From Candidatus Omnitrophota bacterium (lineage in GTDB: Bacteria; Omnitrophota; Gorgyraeia; Gygaellales; Profunditerraquicolaceae), in assembly GCA_023229385.1 (NCBI GenBank), contig JALNZI010000089.1, forward strand, positions 1-5,784: a stretch of DNA of 5,784 bases, read 5' to 3'. The notes beneath the pieces are model-generated. The model had not been told where the DNA came from, ran no database searches, and saw nothing but the letters and a program-made list of their open reading frames with translations. Made by a program: the position numbers and the translations under genes. This document shows positions 5,411-5,784 of this stretch, one piece after another (the stretch's first letter is position 1; every line of letters begins with the position of its first letter).

Positions 5411-5784
5411 ATGAACCGAAAACGGATTGTGACTCATAGAGAAAGAAAAATAGTCCTGGGGAATTTTATCTCCCTTACCACTCTGCAAAGTATCAGTTAT
5501 ATCCTGCCTTTAGTTGTACTTCCTTATCTGATTAGGGCAATCGGGATGGAAAAATTCGGCCTGATTGCTTTTGCTTCCAGCCTTGTGCAATATTTTATGA
5601 TTTTAACGGATTACGGATTCAGTATCTCAGCAACAAAAACAATTTCACTTATCGGCGAGCATAAGCAAAAGATAAGCGCAGTGTTTTCTTCGGTTATGAC
5701 GGTAAAGCTTATGTTTGCAGCGCTAAGCTTCCTCATGCTTAGCGTTATCATCTATATTGTCCCGAAATTTAGGGCGGACTGGCT
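5411..5784 (+). CDS. Oligosaccharide flippase, Wzx/RfbX family (N-terminal part, cut by window edge)
   Basis: Members of this MOP-superfamily family move lipid-linked oligosaccharide units across the inner membrane for O-antigen, capsule or exopolysaccharide assembly. The 124 visible codons have no stop and show the family's N-terminal pattern: NFISLTTLQSISYILPLVVL (18-37), PYLIRAIGMEKFGLIAFA (38-55), then QYFMILTDYGFSISATKTIS (60-79). Hydrophobic segments are visible at about 16-41, 48-66 and 90-117. Full-length members have 400-500 residues and 12-14 helices, so roughly a quarter is present. The ATG at 5411 is the first start after an in-frame TGA at 5390; no Shine-Dalgarno sequence precedes it. 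The gene diverges from tilS and probably begins a separate surface-polysaccharide locus to the right. The family call is solid; the transported glycan cannot be told. Confidence 0.9.
   Translation, partial: MNRKRIVTHRERKIVLGNFISLTTLQSISYILPLVVLPYLIRAIGMEKFGLIAFASSLVQYFMILTDYGFSISATKTISLIGEHKQKISAVFSSVMTVKLMFAALSFLMLSVIIYIVPKFRADW

Overview
The window is a chromosomal housekeeping operon read on the minus strand, followed at its right end by the start of a divergent envelope-polysaccharide gene. In minus-strand order the genes are tilS (tRNA-Ile lysidine synthetase), ftsH (membrane AAA+ zinc protease), folP (dihydropteroate synthase with an N-terminal extension), cdaA (c-di-AMP synthase), a 42-codon gene that looks like only the membrane anchor of YbbR/CdaR, and pdxJ (pyridoxine 5'-phosphate synthase, cut by the left edge). 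On the plus strand from 5411 is the N-terminal third or so of a Wzx/RfbX-type flippase, cut by the right edge. I see no rRNA, tRNA, CRISPR array, insertion sequence or prophage gene.

The likely source is a Gram-negative-type bacterium outside the well-studied groups. The order tilS-ftsH-folP-cdaA-ybbR-(glmM)-pdxJ is, from memory, the arrangement in Deltaproteobacteria-like genomes and relatives. The FtsH segment around Walker B (KGAIIFIDEIDAVGRLRF) resembles versions I associate with the PVC superphylum and Omnitrophota. Candidatus Omnitrophota is my best guess, but it is an inference from protein style and gene order, not a demonstrated assignment.

Layout: pdxJ (1-296, partial), mini-ybbR (299-427), cdaA (420-1181), folP (1174-2382) and ftsH (2390-4240) are packed with overlaps of 8 nt or gaps of 2-7 nt, so they very probably form one transcript. 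A well-formed sigma-70-type promoter (4314-4342) sits in the 115-nt gap between tilS and ftsH. tilS (4356-5315) lies upstream with its own likely promoter. The 95-nt AT-rich gap 5316-5410 separates tilS from the divergent flippase gene and carries a perfect 7-bp dyad inside the flippase promoter.

Functionally the operon joins translation accuracy (TilS), membrane protein quality control (FtsH), cofactor synthesis (FolP, PdxJ) and c-di-AMP signalling (CdaA with its putative membrane partner). The most unusual point is the ybbR position. Where a multi-domain CdaA regulator and often glmM are expected, there is only a 42-residue single-helix protein with the exact YbbR anchor motif, its own ribosome binding site, and tight coupling to both neighbours.
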